Both the position numbers and the translations under genes were made by a program. Positions 5,580-13,499 of a stretch of 21,553 nucleotides of DNA are shown here, piece after piece (within the stretch, counting starts at the first letter, position 1; each line of letters starts with the position of its first letter). A model generated the notes under the pieces. That model worked only from the letters and a program-made list of their open reading frames with translations. It was not told the origin of the DNA and searched no databases. Source of the stretch: UBA7672 sp964529555 (GTDB lineage Bacteria > Pseudomonadota > Alphaproteobacteria > Caulobacterales > Hyphomonadaceae); assembly GCA_964529555.1 (NCBI GenBank), contig CAZGWV010000059.1, forward strand, positions 1-21,553, written 5' to 3'.

Positions 5580-8191
5580 GCGGCTTCTTCCACTTCCAGG
5601 GCGGTCTGGCGCACGGCGCGGGCGATGGCGTCGAGCAGCGCGTGGCGGTCGGACTTGGAGACCGCCTCGGTGTCGATCCGGCTGGACAGGGGGACCACGT
5701 TGGGACCGGCGACCGAGGCCGCGTGGGGCTCGTCGGTATCGGCCAGCACCACGTCGAACGCCTGACCGGCGGCGAGGGAGGCTCTCGCCTCCTCCGCACT
5801 GGCGGCGATCGTGACTTCGTAGCCCGCCGCCGCGACGACAGGCGCGAGCAGGTTGCGGAAGAACGGATGCGACTCGATGAGCAGGACGCGCTTCCTCCCG
5901 CGCTGCGTCTCGATCTGGGCTGCCGCAACGGCCCAATCCGGGTCGGCCTTCGCGAGGAAGCAACCAAGGTCGATGATCTCGGTCGAAGCGCCCTTCAGGA
6001 CGGCCGTGCCCAGAACGCCAGGCGAGGCATCGTTGATCTGGATATCGAGTACGTCCTCGACAATGTCGAGGATGCGATCGACCGCAAGACCGATGACGCT
6101 TTCGCCCTGGCTGAATACCAGGATGGGCTGGCGGCCCGTACGCTTGATCTCGCCGCCCGCAGACGCAAGCGGCATCAGCCTGCCGCGATACTGGACCACG
6201 AGGCCGCGCGCGGTCTGTTCGAACTTCGAGGCGTCGAGATCTTCAAGGCGCGTGACCAGCGCCAGAGGACATGCACGCGGCTGCTCGCTGCCAGCCGAGA
6301 ACAGCAGCATGCTGGTGCGCGCAGCAGCCGTCGCGACAGCACCGGCTGCCGCCGACATCATCGCCTGCTCTTCCAGCAGACGATCCAACGAGCGGTCCGC
6401 GCTTGCGACCGATTTCGAGATTCCGCTCGGATCCAGGATCATGATGACCGCCCCGTCGCCGAGGATCGTCGCGCCGGAGTATTCGCACATCGAACCGAGA
6501 CGCTTGGCCAGCGGCTTCACCACGATCTCTTCGGTGTCGAACACTTCGTCGACGATCAAGCCGAAGCGGGTTTCGCCGACCTGCATCACGACGATGCTGG
6601 CGAGCTGGCTTTCGTGGACGGGCTCAACGATCAGGTTCAGCACTTCCGCCAGCGAAACCAGCGGAAGCAGTCTGTCGCGCAGCCTGAGCACGCGGGAGGA
6701 GTTGATCACTTCGATCTTGTGCTCGCACCGCCTGCCCGCGCGCACGAGCTCCAGCACCGACAGCTGCGGCAGCGCAAAGCGCTGTTCGCCGACGCCGACG
6801 ATCAGCGCGGAGACGATGGCGAGCGTGAGCGGAATCTTGATGACGAAAGTCGTCCCCGCGCCCTGCCGCGACTTCAGATCGATCGCGCCGCCGATCAGTT
6901 CGACATTGGTTTTCACCACATCCATGCCGACGCCGCGGCCCGAAATGCTGGTGACTTTCTCGGCGGTGGAGAACCCCGGCGCGAAGATCAGGCGATTGAC
7001 CTGCGCATCCGTCATCGTCATGGCCTCGACACTGTCGATGACGCCTTTCTCGATGGCCTTGCGGCGAATGCGCTCCGTGTTGAGGCCGGCGCCGTCATCG
7101 CTCAGTTCGACGATGATATGGCCGCCTTCGTGATAGGCGCGCAGGCGGATCGTGCCGTTCTCTGATTTCCCCGATGCCGCGCGATCTGCGGGGCGCTCCA
7201 CGCCGTGATCGCAGGAGTTGCGGATCATGTGCGTCAGCGGGTCCTTGATGAGTTCGAGCACCTGCCGGTCGAGTTCGGTGCTCTCGCCCTCCATGACAAG
7301 ATCGATTTTCTTGCCGAGATCCTGGCCTGCATCGCGCACGATGCGGGGAAGCTTCTTCCACGCCGAGCCGATGGGCTGCATCCGTGTCTTCATCACGGCG
7401 TCCTGCAACTCCGCAGTGATGCCGGACAGGCGCTGCAGCGGCGCCTTGAACTCGCTGTCGTTGGACGTGCGCAGCATCTGCATCAGCTGATTGCGGGTCA
7501 GCACCAGCTCGGAAACCATCGTCATCAGGCCCTCAAGCACGCCCACATTCACGCGGATCGTGTTGGCGCCGATACTGCCTTTCTTTTCCTCGTCCTGATC
7601 GCTGACGGATGCAGGGGCCGGCTTTGCCTCGCGCGACTCCGGCCCTTCGGCAGACATGAAGGCAGCTTCGAGATCGGCGAGCGAGACTTCGCCCGGACGC
7701 AGGAAGCGGCCCTGATCGGCATCCCATTTCCCCTGCCCTTCGGCTGGCTCCGGCTTAGGAGCAACAGCAACAACAGGCTCGGGCTTGAGCTGGATCGGCG
7801 CTGTGGCAGTCGCGCCGCCTTCGGCTGCACGCTCAAGCTCTGCAATCAGGTCGCGATCATCGCCCGGCGGCTCGACCTGCGCATCGGCAAGGTGGGCCAG
7901 CAGCGACTTGATGCGATCGATGGAGGTCAACACCAGCGACACGGACGATGTCGTCACGGGCAGCGCGCCGTCGCGGAATTTGCCAAGCAAGGTCTCGCCG
8001 GCGTGGGCGATGGATTCGAGCCGTGGCAGGCCGATGAACCCGCACGTTCCCTTGATGGTGTGAACCAGCCGGAAGATGTTGTTCAGCGTGGCCTTGTCGC
8101 TGGGATCGCTCTCGAAGCGCACCAGTTCCACGTCGATGACGTCGAGGCTTTCGGCTGTCTCGGTCAGGAATTCACTCAGCAGGTCGTCCAT
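5576..8191 (-). CDS. cheA: CheA chemotaxis-type histidine kinase with extra CheW-like and degenerate receiver domains
   Basis: An 871-residue CheA, about 200 longer than the E. coli protein. Residues 1-105 form the Hpt (P1) domain with phospho-acceptor His44 in HTIKGTCGF. A Pro/Glu-rich linker at about 106-210 shows no recognisable CheY-binding P2 domain. P3 dimerisation starts near 211. The P4 ATPase has HMIRNSCDHG, DDGAG from Asp365 and GRGVGMDVV. P5 (CheW-like) spans about 452-590. Beyond it lie a second CheW-like domain (about 622-748) and a C-terminal receiver-like domain (about 767-871). The receiver keeps Asp818 and Lys846, but its acidic pair reads Glu773-Ser774 (IESHPFF). The kinase core looks active; the receiver probably is not a normal phosphate acceptor (inference). 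The gene overlaps cheW by ATGA. A GGGA sits 8 nt before the ATG. Confidence 0.94.
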   Translation of the reverse strand: MDDLLSEFLTETAESLDVIDVELVRFESDPSDKATLNNIFRLVHTIKGTCGFIGLPRLESIAHAGETLLGKFRDGALPVTTSSVSLVLTSIDRIKSLLAHLADAQVEPPGDDRDLIAELERAAEGGATATAPIQLKPEPVVAVAPKPEPAEGQGKWDADQGRFLRPGEVSLADLEAAFMSAEGPESREAKPAPASVSDQDEEKKGSIGANTIRVNVGVLEGLMTMVSELVLTRNQLMQMLRTSNDSEFKAPLQRLSGITAELQDAVMKTRMQPIGSAWKKLPRIVRDAGQDLGKKIDLVMEGESTELDRQVLELIKDPLTHMIRNSCDHGVERPADRAASGKSENGTIRLRAYHEGGHIIVELSDDGAGLNTERIRRKAIEKGVIDSVEAMTMTDAQVNRLIFAPGFSTAEKVTSISGRGVGMDVVKTNVELIGGAIDLKSRQGAGTTFVIKIPLTLAIVSALIVGVGEQRFALPQLSVLELVRAGRRCEHKIEVINSSRVLRLRDRLLPLVSLAEVLNLIVEPVHESQLASIVVMQVGETRFGLIVDEVFDTEEIVVKPLAKRLGSMCEYSGATILGDGAVIMILDPSGISKSVASADRSLDRLLEEQAMMSAAAGAVATAAARTSMLLFSAGSEQPRACPLALVTRLEDLDASKFEQTARGLVVQYRGRLMPLASAGGEIKRTGRQPILVFSQGESVIGLAVDRILDIVEDVLDIQINDASPGVLGTAVLKGASTEIIDLGCFLAKADPDWAVAAAQIETQRGRKRVLLIESHPFFRNLLAPVVAAAGYEVTIAASAEEARASLAAGQAFDVVLADTDEPHAASVAGPNVVPLSSRIDTEAVSKSDRHALLDAIARAVRQTALEVEEAA

Positions 8192-8294
8192 GGCGCATTT
8201 CCCGCGGCACGCATAATATGTGCTTTAGGCAAATAAATGCGCTCGGAGTTAAGGAAGTGCTGAAGGAGCGGCGTTTAGCGTTGAGCGTCGGCCG
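8192..8294 (-). promoter_or_regulatory. chpT-cheA intergenic segment, possible internal promoter
   Basis: A 103-bp gap, wider than any other gap in the cluster, and noticeably AT-rich near cheA. On the minus strand TATTAT (8218-8213) could serve as a -10 element about 22 nt before the cheA ATG, but no convincing -35 at 16-18 nt is visible. No terminator hairpin follows chpT and I find no TTAA-N7-TTAA CtrA site. cheA may be read both from chpT and from a local start; this is inference only. Confidence 0.2.
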
Positions 8295-8945
8295 TCAGGC
8301 TGGCGCGAGCGGGCCGATTGCGCTGAGGCCGGCCGCCTGCGGGACGGTGCGCGTCTCAAGCGAGAAGCCAGCTTCCTGGGCCAGCACGCTGGTGAAATAA
8401 GGCTGCACCGCACCGCCACCCCAGCCGCCGCCGGGTTCCTTGCCCGAGAGGGCGTCGAGCACCTCTTCCTTCAGTTTCGAGAACTGCCCCAGCGCCTCGA
8501 CGTCGAGGACGAGCCTGTCGCCAAGCTCCCTTGCCGTGACACGGCATTTTCCGCGCGCCGCAGGCTCGATCATGATCAGCGTCATATTCATCAGCAGCCG
8601 CATCTGGCGATTGGTGATCCGCTGCGTCTCGACCGCCCAGACCAGTTCGGTGCGCGAATTGGTGGCGAACAGTTTGACGAACAGATCCTTCGCCTCACTG
8701 ACGCTGCAGAGCGTTTCGTTGATGCTGACGATCTGGCTGCCCAGCGCAAAGCGGGTGAAGCGCAGCTTGGCTTCCAGCGTGGCGAGGCCCGTGCGCAGGG
8801 CTTTCTCGCCCTCCACCTTCATCGTCGGACCCATGCTGTCGTCGAACAGCAATTCCATGCTTTGCAACATCGACGTGAGCGGCGAGGCGACATCGTGACA
8901 GATGCGCGACGCCACATAGGACGCAAGCCTGGACGATTCCATCAT
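8295..8945 (-). CDS. chpT: ChpT-type histidine phosphotransferase
   Basis: A 216-residue protein of the alphaproteobacterial HPTransfase (ChpT, PF10090) family. ChpT resembles a dimeric histidine kinase core but does not bind ATP; it relays phosphate from a hybrid kinase receiver (CckA) to response regulators such as CtrA and CpdR. The diagnostic N-terminal motif is RICHDVASPL with phospho-acceptor His17 in CHD. It is followed by an LRFTRFALGS segment (family LLQFTRVAFG) and a C-terminal ATPase-like part containing LSGKEPGGGWGGGAVQPYF, which lacks the N, G1 and G2 boxes of a true kinase. The ATG at 8945 has GGAGAG 8 nt upstream. It is first in line before cheA on the same strand. Whether it is the main cell-cycle ChpT or a paralogue dedicated to this cluster is not decided by the sequence. 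Confidence 0.85.
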   Translation of the reverse strand: MMESSRLASYVASRICHDVASPLTSMLQSMELLFDDSMGPTMKVEGEKALRTGLATLEAKLRFTRFALGSQIVSINETLCSVSEAKDLFVKLFATNSRTELVWAVETQRITNRQMRLLMNMTLIMIEPAARGKCRVTARELGDRLVLDVEALGQFSKLKEEVLDALSGKEPGGGWGGGAVQPYFTSVLAQEAGFSLETRTVPQAAGLSAIGPLAPA

Positions 8946-9028
8946 GGCAACAGCTCTCCAGCCCCTTACCCGGACCCCAATGCGAATCGGAAACTAGCTG
9001 ATTTGGAGTCAGCCCCCCAAGCAGGGAT

Positions 9029-9271
9029 TTAGGCCCCATCCGAGTCCTGTTCATTCCCGATCTGTTCGTCATGCCCCGATCGCGCGCTGTAGAACGACAA
9101 GGCAAATAATCCCACAGCAAGCAGCACGGTCGCCGTGGCGCCGATCGCGAAGGCAATCACGAGGTGAGGGTTGCGGAATTCCGGCCCGAACCAGCCGGTG
9201 GCGGCGCTGAGCGTCATCAGCGCGACCGGGACCAGCACGAGGGCGAGTGTCAGAATGATCTTGCGGAGCAT
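9029..9271 (-). CDS. Small two-helix inner-membrane protein, unknown function
   Basis: An 80-residue protein beginning MLRKIILTLALVLVPVALM. Two strongly hydrophobic segments (about residues 4-23 and 37-60) are joined by a short loop with GWFGPEFRNP, and an acidic hydrophilic tail ends EQDSDGA. Positive charges at the N-terminus place both ends in the cytoplasm (inference). I recognise no family. The frame is open upstream to an ATG at 9346, but that region is the terminator hairpin of the previous gene, so the ATG at 9271 is preferred; its ribosome site (GGGCGG) is weak. It lies downstream of ydbL and upstream of chpT on the same strand, with no clear link to either. Confidence 0.6.
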   Translation of the reverse strand: MLRKIILTLALVLVPVALMTLSAATGWFGPEFRNPHLVIAFAIGATATVLLAVGLFALSFYSARSGHDEQIGNEQDSDGA

Positions 9272-9309
9272 GGCCCGCCCAGTGTGAGCCCGTCCGGCCC
9301 AAACGACAA

Positions 9310-9334
9310 CCGCCCCGGAGGTCATCCGGGGCGG
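9310..9334 (-). terminator. Hairpin terminator after ydbL
   Basis: A perfect 9-bp GC-rich inverted repeat, CCGCCCCGG (9310-9318) and CCGGGGCGG (9326-9334), with a 7-nt loop. On the minus strand the stem is followed by GTTGTCGTTT, a modest T-rich tract. It lies 28 nt beyond the ydbL stop, the expected place for a rho-independent terminator closing ydbH-ynbE-ydbL. The T-tract is imperfect, so read-through into the 80-residue membrane protein gene is possible. Confidence 0.65.
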
Positions 9335-9361
9335 CGCGTATTTCATGTTGCAGGGAAACCG

Positions 9362-9715
9362 TTACGGCTTCTTCGTCCACGGGTCGGACGGGCCAGGCTT
9401 CAGCATCTCACCGGAACCGGCGCGGGCGAACAGTTTCTCGCCCATGCCGATGCCGACGTCCGCAAGGGTCACGCCGGTCTTGTCGGCGATGTCCTTGTAC
9501 TGTGCGAGGCGGCCATTGTTGATCCGGTCGATCTGGCGCTGCAGGTCCGGCGTCACGCGCGAGGACTGCACGATCCCGATATAGCCATCGAACTGCTCGC
9601 CAATGACGCCCATGGCCTTGGCCTGATCGATCAGCGGATCGGCCGCGGCAGTCATCAGGGCGCTCGCCGCGAAGATGGCGGTGAACCAGACAACGATTTT
9701 TTTCAGCATGCTCAT
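9362..9715 (-). CDS. ydbL: YdbL/DUF1318-family secreted protein
   Basis: A 117-residue protein with a Sec signal peptide (hydrophobic residues about 7-22, cleavage probably after TAA/AAA near 24-25), so periplasmic. The mature part matches DUF1318 (PF07027): an AKAMGVIGEQFDGYIGIV core at about 33-50, INNGRLAQYKDIADKTGV in the middle and VGIGMGEKLFARA near the end. In E. coli ydbL lies in the ydbH-ynbE-ydbL operon and is reported to modulate the YdbH-YnbE lipid-transport pair. The order is the same here. The ATG at 9715 is preceded by AGAAGGAG at 6 nt. A hairpin terminator follows the stop. Confidence 0.9.
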   Translation of the reverse strand: MSMLKKIVVWFTAIFAASALMTAAADPLIDQAKAMGVIGEQFDGYIGIVQSSRVTPDLQRQIDRINNGRLAQYKDIADKTGVTLADVGIGMGEKLFARAGSGEMLKPGPSDPWTKKP

Positions 9716-9736
9716 GGCAGGCTCCTTCTTCCCGTC

Positions 9737-9958
9737 TCAGAACAGATCAGGATTGGCGGCGATCGCGTCTTCAAGATCCTTGTCGATCTTGTAGCGGATC
9801 TCCTGATCGATTTTCACGTTCAGATTGATCGTGATCGGCTTGTCAGCCGCGAGCTGGATTGTCGGCGTGCATGCCACGACGCTCATTGCGGCCGCCATCG
9901 CGGCGGCGGCGACCAGCGCTGGCCGTCCCATCTCCAGTCGTTTCAGCGAATGCGGCAT
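9737..9958 (-). CDS. ynbE: YnbE-family lipoprotein
   Basis: A 73-residue small lipoprotein. Starting at MPHSLKRLEMGRPAL, it has a basic n-region, an Ala-rich hydrophobic stretch and a lipobox-like SVVAC with the lipidated Cys at residue 30, followed by CTPTIQLAADKPITINLNVKID, the typical YnbE (PF13617) core, and DLEDAIAANPDLF at the end. In E. coli YnbE is an outer-membrane lipoprotein that binds the C-terminus of YdbH to complete an intermembrane bridge. The frame is open to 10045, but GGAG lies 6 nt before the ATG at 9958; the next Met (9931) has its GGAG directly abutting and is less likely. ydbL starts 21 nt downstream. Confidence 0.88.
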   Translation of the reverse strand: MPHSLKRLEMGRPALVAAAAMAAAMSVVACTPTIQLAADKPITINLNVKIDQEIRYKIDKDLEDAIAANPDLF

Positions 9959-10063
9959 TCCAAACTCCGTAACCTCGTTCGCCTGTGAAACCGTTTCGGT
10001 TCCCGATCGGCGAGCCTTGCCCGTGACGACGCCTGCGTCAATCACTTGTTCCGTAACGCCCGT

Positions 10064-13000
10064 TCACTGGGGCTGCCCCGCACCATTCCCGGAGCCACGG
10101 CCCGTGACAGTTCGAATATCCGAGCCCAGCGTCAGCGAGTTCAGCAATTTCGCCAGTTCGCTGTCGATACTGACATTCAACTGGAACGCCTGGCCGTTCA
10201 TCACGGCCGGGTTGCGTCCAAGCATGTCGAGCGTCAGTTTCATCTCGCCCGCCAGGTTGCCATCCAGACCGATCTTCAGAACCTCAAACCTGAAATCCTT
10301 CAACGTATCCATCACAATCGCAGTTGCCTGATCCGACTGCGCCACTGCATCGGTTGTCGCTCCCCCGTATTGAATGACGCCGGGTCCGGTCGATGCAAGG
10401 ACAGCATTGTCGATCTCGGCTGAACCGGCGCTGAACGCCACGGGAAAGTCTCCCCCCACCCTTCCCTGCAATTTCAGATCGGGAATCTCGAACTGCTTCA
10501 CGAAAGCGGCGAGGTCCCAGTCCACGGCCTGGGCGATGACGATGTTCCTGGCCGTACTCGCAAACACGAAGTCCGTTGGCTTCACCCGGATGAAGCCGCC
10601 GACGAACGGCCATTCGGCGCGCTCAAGGTGGATCGCTTCGGAGCCGATCAGCTGGAAATCGATCACGCCCTTCTCGATGGGCAGGCCAAGCGTGATCTTG
10701 TCGATCGTGATCCGCTGGCCGGGCGCCGACTTCAATTTGAGCAGGTCCGACACTTCGATGCGACCGGAGACTCCCTCGAAGGCCCCTGCTGACGCAAGCA
10801 CGAAGCCCACCTTTCTCAGGTCAAGCGACGCGCTGGCTCTCAGCGTATCGTTTCCCCAACTGGCTTCACCGGCAATGTCGACGCGCCCGGTAACGGCGGC
10901 CGGACCGAGCAGCAGCGGCGACAGATCGGAAGGCTGGAAGCTTCGCCGCGCGAAGATCAGCGGCGTGCGGTCGAAACTCAACGAGCCGGCATTGTCCGCA
11001 AGACTGTGACGCCCGGTGATGTGCGCGATCTGGATGCCGGACTCCTTCAGGGTAACCGTACCCTCGAAGTCGACGATGCTCGACGCCAGCTTCGCGCCGC
11101 CAACGAATTTCGCATCCTCATAGCGTTTCTGTCCGCCGGTCAGCGCATCGGCGATGCCGGTCGTGACATCCGTCAGGGAACCGGAAACCTTGTCGCCCCG
11201 TCCCGCGAGATCGAACTTGCCTGTCAGGTCAGACAGCACTGTCATGCTGGAGCGAACAACACCGCCAGCCATCGCGCCATTGACGCTCCAGCCGTCACTC
11301 AGGCCAAGCTTGCCCTTGATGGAGTCGATGGCAACGTTGAGCGCCTCTTCGCCAAGCTTCAGCTCCACCGTGTTGGGTTGCATGGCAAAGTCCGCCGAGA
11401 GGCCGTCAGCTGCGCGCCAGTCGATGTCCACCGCACCGAAGCTCGCAGTCCCAGCAAAGCCATCTCCCGCGATGGGAAGCGCGAATGCACGGAACTGTCC
11501 GCGCCCGGCAAGGCCCTTGCCGGAGGTCGCAGCCAGGTTTCCATCGGGCACATAGCGCACGCTCGTCGCGCCAAAGCGCGTATCGCCGTATCTGACTTCA
11601 GCCCAGGACACTGTGGCGCCGCTCGGCGCGCTCGCGGCGATGGCATCGGCCGTCCATGTCGCACTGACTTGCGAGTTGGCCTTTACACCCTTCCAGAAGC
11701 CGCCGCCGACAGCGCCATCCAGTTGCACGGCCATCGCCCCCGAAGCGCTGCCTGCAGGCCCCTCGCTGTTGAGCGCCAGCGCTGAAAGCTCGATGGCAAT
11801 GGAGTCCGAGGCCACCTTCCACGGCGGCATCGACAGCGCCCCTTCGAGCGCGAGCTTCTTGCCCACGCCTTCAGCCCGATCAACGATGAGCTTGATGGTG
11901 GGCGCACCGCCGCCCGAGATGGCAACCGTTCCCGCGCCGCGCCATAGGCCGCCTTCGGCTGTGGAAATGGTCATAATGTCGGAAGCGCCAGCTGCCGGTG
12001 TGAAGCGAGCCACAAGGCCACTCGCGGATTTCAGTTCGATGCGGTCGCTCCAAGCCAGTGTGATCGCGTCGGATGCCGTCGCCGACCACGGCGCGGTCAC
12101 GTCGAACGATCGGGCGGCGCGGTCGAGGGCGTTGCTGGCGGCTGCCGCGAACGCCGGCAATACGGACTCGATCGAACCGGACACCGCATCGATCACGACA
12201 GCTCTCTGAGGCTCGGTGAGCGCAACGGAGCGCGCGTGTGCAGTTCCCGTGATGGACCCCAGAACGCCGTTGGCGACATTGATTGTGCCCGCCGCTTCGA
12301 GCCGGCCCGCAATTGCCTGCGCCGTGCTGATGTCGTCCGCGGAAAAGGACAGCTCTCCGCCCGATCCTCCGGTTGTCTGTGGCTTCACGCTCGCAGACAA
12401 CGCCGCAGCCTTCCACGCGACGCCGGGGGCCGAACCGTCTGCCGTGCTTGCGTCGAGCTCGAACGTGCGGACCTGCGAGAGCCATTGGCCGAGATTGAAC
12501 ACGTCGCCGCCGATCGCTGCGCCCTCGATCTCGCCGTTCGCCGTTGCGTTGCGCAGTTGCGCGCCGCCTGCTTCGAGTACGCCAAGACTTGCGGAACCCG
12601 CGCCCTTGAGCACGCCGGCATCCTGCTCGACCGTTGCGCTGATTTTTACATCGGAGAGACTCGCGGCCGCTGCCTCGAAGCGTGACAGGTCCACATCGAC
12701 CGCCGCCGAGATTCGTTCACCGGCCAGCACCGCGCGTATATGGGCGCCGGCCAGACTGATCGTTGCGCCATCTACACCAAGAGACGCAGCCGGAGCGTTC
12801 GCTTCGACAACGATCTCGTCGCCCGACGATGTAACCGTCCCGTTCGCGATCACCTCACCCGACAGCGTCTGTCCGATGATCTTGATGTTCTTGAAGTCCA
12901 GCCCCGGCTGCGGCCCCGGCGGCGCGTCGCCAGGCTTCGTAAATGTCGTGACTGCCGTATCGAGGTCGCCAAGCAAGGGGCCGCGCCCGGTAAGATCGAG

Positions 13001-13345
13001 GCGCACCACGACATCGCTTCCGGCCACACTTGTGGGCCGGGGCGAGAAAGGACCATCCCACGCCAGATTCACGACAATTTCGCGGACCGTCAGCGCCTTG
13101 GCTTCCGCCGCAGGCGCGCGCGCTTCGACGTTGGTTAAGGTGATACCGCCGAAATCGAGCCGGGATACACTCAGCTGGCAGGTTAACCTCTGCCCCTCGC
13201 ACACGCTGCGGGCGACCGCTTCCGCGATCGGCTGGCGCACGAGCCAGAGCAGCACCGCGAAAAGCCCCAATGCGGCCAGAACAAGGCCGACTATGCGGCG
13301 TTTCGAAGCTCTTTTCTTCGGGATTTCAAGTTTTTCTTCAGTCAT
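10064..13345 (-). CDS. ydbH: YdbH-family AsmA-like intermembrane phospholipid transport protein
   Basis: A 1093-residue protein anchored by one N-terminal transmembrane helix (about residues 20-38, after a Lys/Arg-rich cytoplasmic start) with a very large periplasmic part. Like other AsmA-like bridges it is built of repeating beta-rich segments rich in Ser, Thr, Ala and Gly (many SGS, GTV, ISL patterns). The C-terminal part contains DMLGRNPAVMNGQAFQLN and ends in a Gly/Gln-rich tail, as in YdbH (PF11739). In E. coli YdbH acts redundantly with TamB and YhdP in moving phospholipids to the outer membrane. At about 1093 residues it is longer than E. coli YdbH (879). The ATG at 13345 begins MTEEKLEIPKK; the frame is open further upstream but that region overlaps the divergent peptidase promoter. 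No strong ribosome site is visible. ynbE and ydbL follow. Confidence 0.88.
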   Translation of the reverse strand: MTEEKLEIPKKRASKRRIVGLVLAALGLFAVLLWLVRQPIAEAVARSVCEGQRLTCQLSVSRLDFGGITLTNVEARAPAAEAKALTVREIVVNLAWDGPFSPRPTSVAGSDVVVRLDLTGRGPLLGDLDTAVTTFTKPGDAPPGPQPGLDFKNIKIIGQTLSGEVIANGTVTSSGDEIVVEANAPAASLGVDGATISLAGAHIRAVLAGERISAAVDVDLSRFEAAAASLSDVKISATVEQDAGVLKGAGSASLGVLEAGGAQLRNATANGEIEGAAIGGDVFNLGQWLSQVRTFELDASTADGSAPGVAWKAAALSASVKPQTTGGSGGELSFSADDISTAQAIAGRLEAAGTINVANGVLGSITGTAHARSVALTEPQRAVVIDAVSGSIESVLPAFAAAASNALDRAARSFDVTAPWSATASDAITLAWSDRIELKSASGLVARFTPAAGASDIMTISTAEGGLWRGAGTVAISGGGAPTIKLIVDRAEGVGKKLALEGALSMPPWKVASDSIAIELSALALNSEGPAGSASGAMAVQLDGAVGGGFWKGVKANSQVSATWTADAIAASAPSGATVSWAEVRYGDTRFGATSVRYVPDGNLAATSGKGLAGRGQFRAFALPIAGDGFAGTASFGAVDIDWRAADGLSADFAMQPNTVELKLGEEALNVAIDSIKGKLGLSDGWSVNGAMAGGVVRSSMTVLSDLTGKFDLAGRGDKVSGSLTDVTTGIADALTGGQKRYEDAKFVGGAKLASSIVDFEGTVTLKESGIQIAHITGRHSLADNAGSLSFDRTPLIFARRSFQPSDLSPLLLGPAAVTGRVDIAGEASWGNDTLRASASLDLRKVGFVLASAGAFEGVSGRIEVSDLLKLKSAPGQRITIDKITLGLPIEKGVIDFQLIGSEAIHLERAEWPFVGGFIRVKPTDFVFASTARNIVIAQAVDWDLAAFVKQFEIPDLKLQGRVGGDFPVAFSAGSAEIDNAVLASTGPGVIQYGGATTDAVAQSDQATAIVMDTLKDFRFEVLKIGLDGNLAGEMKLTLDMLGRNPAVMNGQAFQLNVSIDSELAKLLNSLTLGSDIRTVTGRGSGNGAGQPQ

Positions 13346-13499
13346 GTCGGGGCAAAATATGCATTCGTCCTTGTAGAATAGCACCTGAACGTTTTTATTT
13401 GCTGTCCCGGACTGCTGAATGCTGCGGACTTTGTGGCGGAGTAAGCGGCGTAAATGACAATTGTTCCAGCCGGCGGCGGCTGGCACGCTCGGAGCACCC
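13346..13499. promoter_or_regulatory. Divergent promoter region between ydbH and the M23 peptidase gene
   Basis: 154 bp separate the two divergent start codons, so both promoters must lie here or inside the opposite gene. The ydbH side is AT-richer (AATATGCATTC, GTTTTTATTTGC). I could not fix a -35/-10 pair with correct spacing on either strand. The only firm site is GGAG 5 nt before the peptidase ATG at 13500. Shared control of two envelope genes is inference. Confidence 0.4.

Noticed and set aside
5642..7165. A 507-residue plus-strand frame opposite cheA.
   Set aside because: Antisense shadow of a clearly coding CheA region; no motif, signal peptide or ribosome site supports it.
9272..9346. 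Longer N-terminus for the small two-helix membrane protein, from ATG 9346.
   Set aside because: The added 25 residues are encoded by the GC-rich terminator hairpin of ydbL and do not look like a signal or membrane segment.
13181..13188. GGTTAACC palindrome resembling a CtrA half-site.
   Set aside because: It lies inside the ydbH coding region and lacks the second TTAA at the required 7-nt spacing. No full CtrA site was found in any spacer.
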